Source: Lacticaseibacillus baoqingensis
GTDB taxonomy: Bacteria; Bacillota; Bacilli; Lactobacillales; Lactobacillaceae
DNA: 64,000 nucleotides
Direction: 5' to 3'
Assembly (NCBI RefSeq): GCF_003946165.1
Contig: NZ_RHOI01000012.1
Location: 1 to 64,000, forward strand
The position numbers and the translations under genes were made by a program. Under the pieces are notes generated by a model. It saw only the letters and a list, made by a program, of their open reading frames with translations. It ran no database searches and had not been told where the DNA came from. Below, piece by piece: positions 63,638-64,000 of the stretch. Positions within the stretch are counted from its first letter, which is position 1; each line of letters begins with the position of its first letter.

Positions 63638-64000
63638 CAGTTTAACAAAGATATTATCGCAGCGCTATCTTCCGACAAAGATATTACCCTGAATGAAGTC
63701 TTACGTCGTCAAATTGAAGTGGCCGCTAATCAGTTCCTTCAAAATGAACTGACTGCGGTGCTAGGCTACGAACCACATACCCGGATCGACCGATCAAAAG
63801 ACGACGTGAACTACCGGAACGGGGCGTACACCCGCACGATCGACACTGAGTACGGTGAAATTAATCCCTCAATTAATCTGACGATCCCACGGGACCGGTT
63901 AAACAAGTTTCAAAACGCCCTCTTCCCTCCTTACGTGCGTCGGACTGATGGACTGGAGGAAATGGTCATCAAGATGTACTCCAAGGGCGTCACAACTCGT
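63638..64000 (+). pseudogene. IS256-family transposase, separated 5' part, runs off the window
   Basis: Open frame from CAGTTTAACAAAGAT to the window end, 121 codons: LNEVLRRQIEVAANQFLQNE, GYEPHTRIDRSKDDVNYRNG, SINLTIPRDRLNKFQNALFP and GLEEMVIKMYSKGVTTR. This is the N-terminal region of IS256/mutator transposases. Its own ATG is at 61416, 2.2 kb upstream, so the gene as it stands lacks a start. The rest lies beyond 64000. Confidence 0.85.

Overview
The window reads as chromosome of a lactic acid bacterium of the family Lactobacillaceae, most like the Lacticaseibacillus casei group. The grounds are the L-lactate dehydrogenase sequence, the gene order around ftsH, hpt, tilS, mfd and pth, and cell-wall proteins with LPQTG sorting signals. 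The species is an inference; no search was run.

Positions 1-33.5 kb are core chromosome. The minus strand from 15.5 kb down to 1 carries the conserved Firmicutes cluster pth, mfd, flippase, rqcP, divIC, S1-domain gene, tilS, hpt, ftsH, hslO, dusB and lysS. It ends in tandem promoters and the first ~57 bases of a 16S rRNA gene that leaves the window. From 15.8 to 33.5 kb come ldh, a CBS/ACT gene, a queuosine-precursor transporter with a candidate preQ1 riboswitch, mazEF, alr, acpS, cshA and murF. These are followed by small regulator-plus-effector units: HxlR with a patatin, MarR with a drug exporter, TetR with a flavin oxidoreductase, and an aldo/keto reductase.

Positions ~33.6-54.8 kb are a Tn916-superfamily integrative conjugative element, all on the plus strand. 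It holds a nine-repeat thioester/isopeptide adhesin, a SpoVG-like protein, two DUF961 proteins, the coupling ATPase, oriT, a MobT-type relaxase, ArdA, TcpD, TcpE, a VirB4-type ATPase, a VirB6-type membrane protein, a two-domain peptidoglycan hydrolase and TcpC. Cargo in the frame includes six related small acidic proteins, a two-gene module (DUF5986-like protein plus XRE/ImmA protease) with its own promoter and operator-like dyad just before oriT, and a broken DNA methyltransferase. No integrase or excisionase is visible, so the element looks truncated or its recombination end lies outside the window.

Positions 54.9-64 kb are an insertion-sequence scrapyard: two IS30-family transposase remnants, a full and a partial copy of one IS5-family element, pieces of IS110 and IS256 elements, and a cut MFS gene. 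Inside it sit a copper-resistance pair (copY, copB) and a YSIRK/LPQTG surface protein. Base composition is more AT-rich here than in the core.

The observations most worth following are the DUF5986/ImmA module with its dyad, the six-member acidic family split around the coupling-protein gene, and two ~75-nt intergenic repeats whose 7-bp stems differ at three pairs, all compensated.
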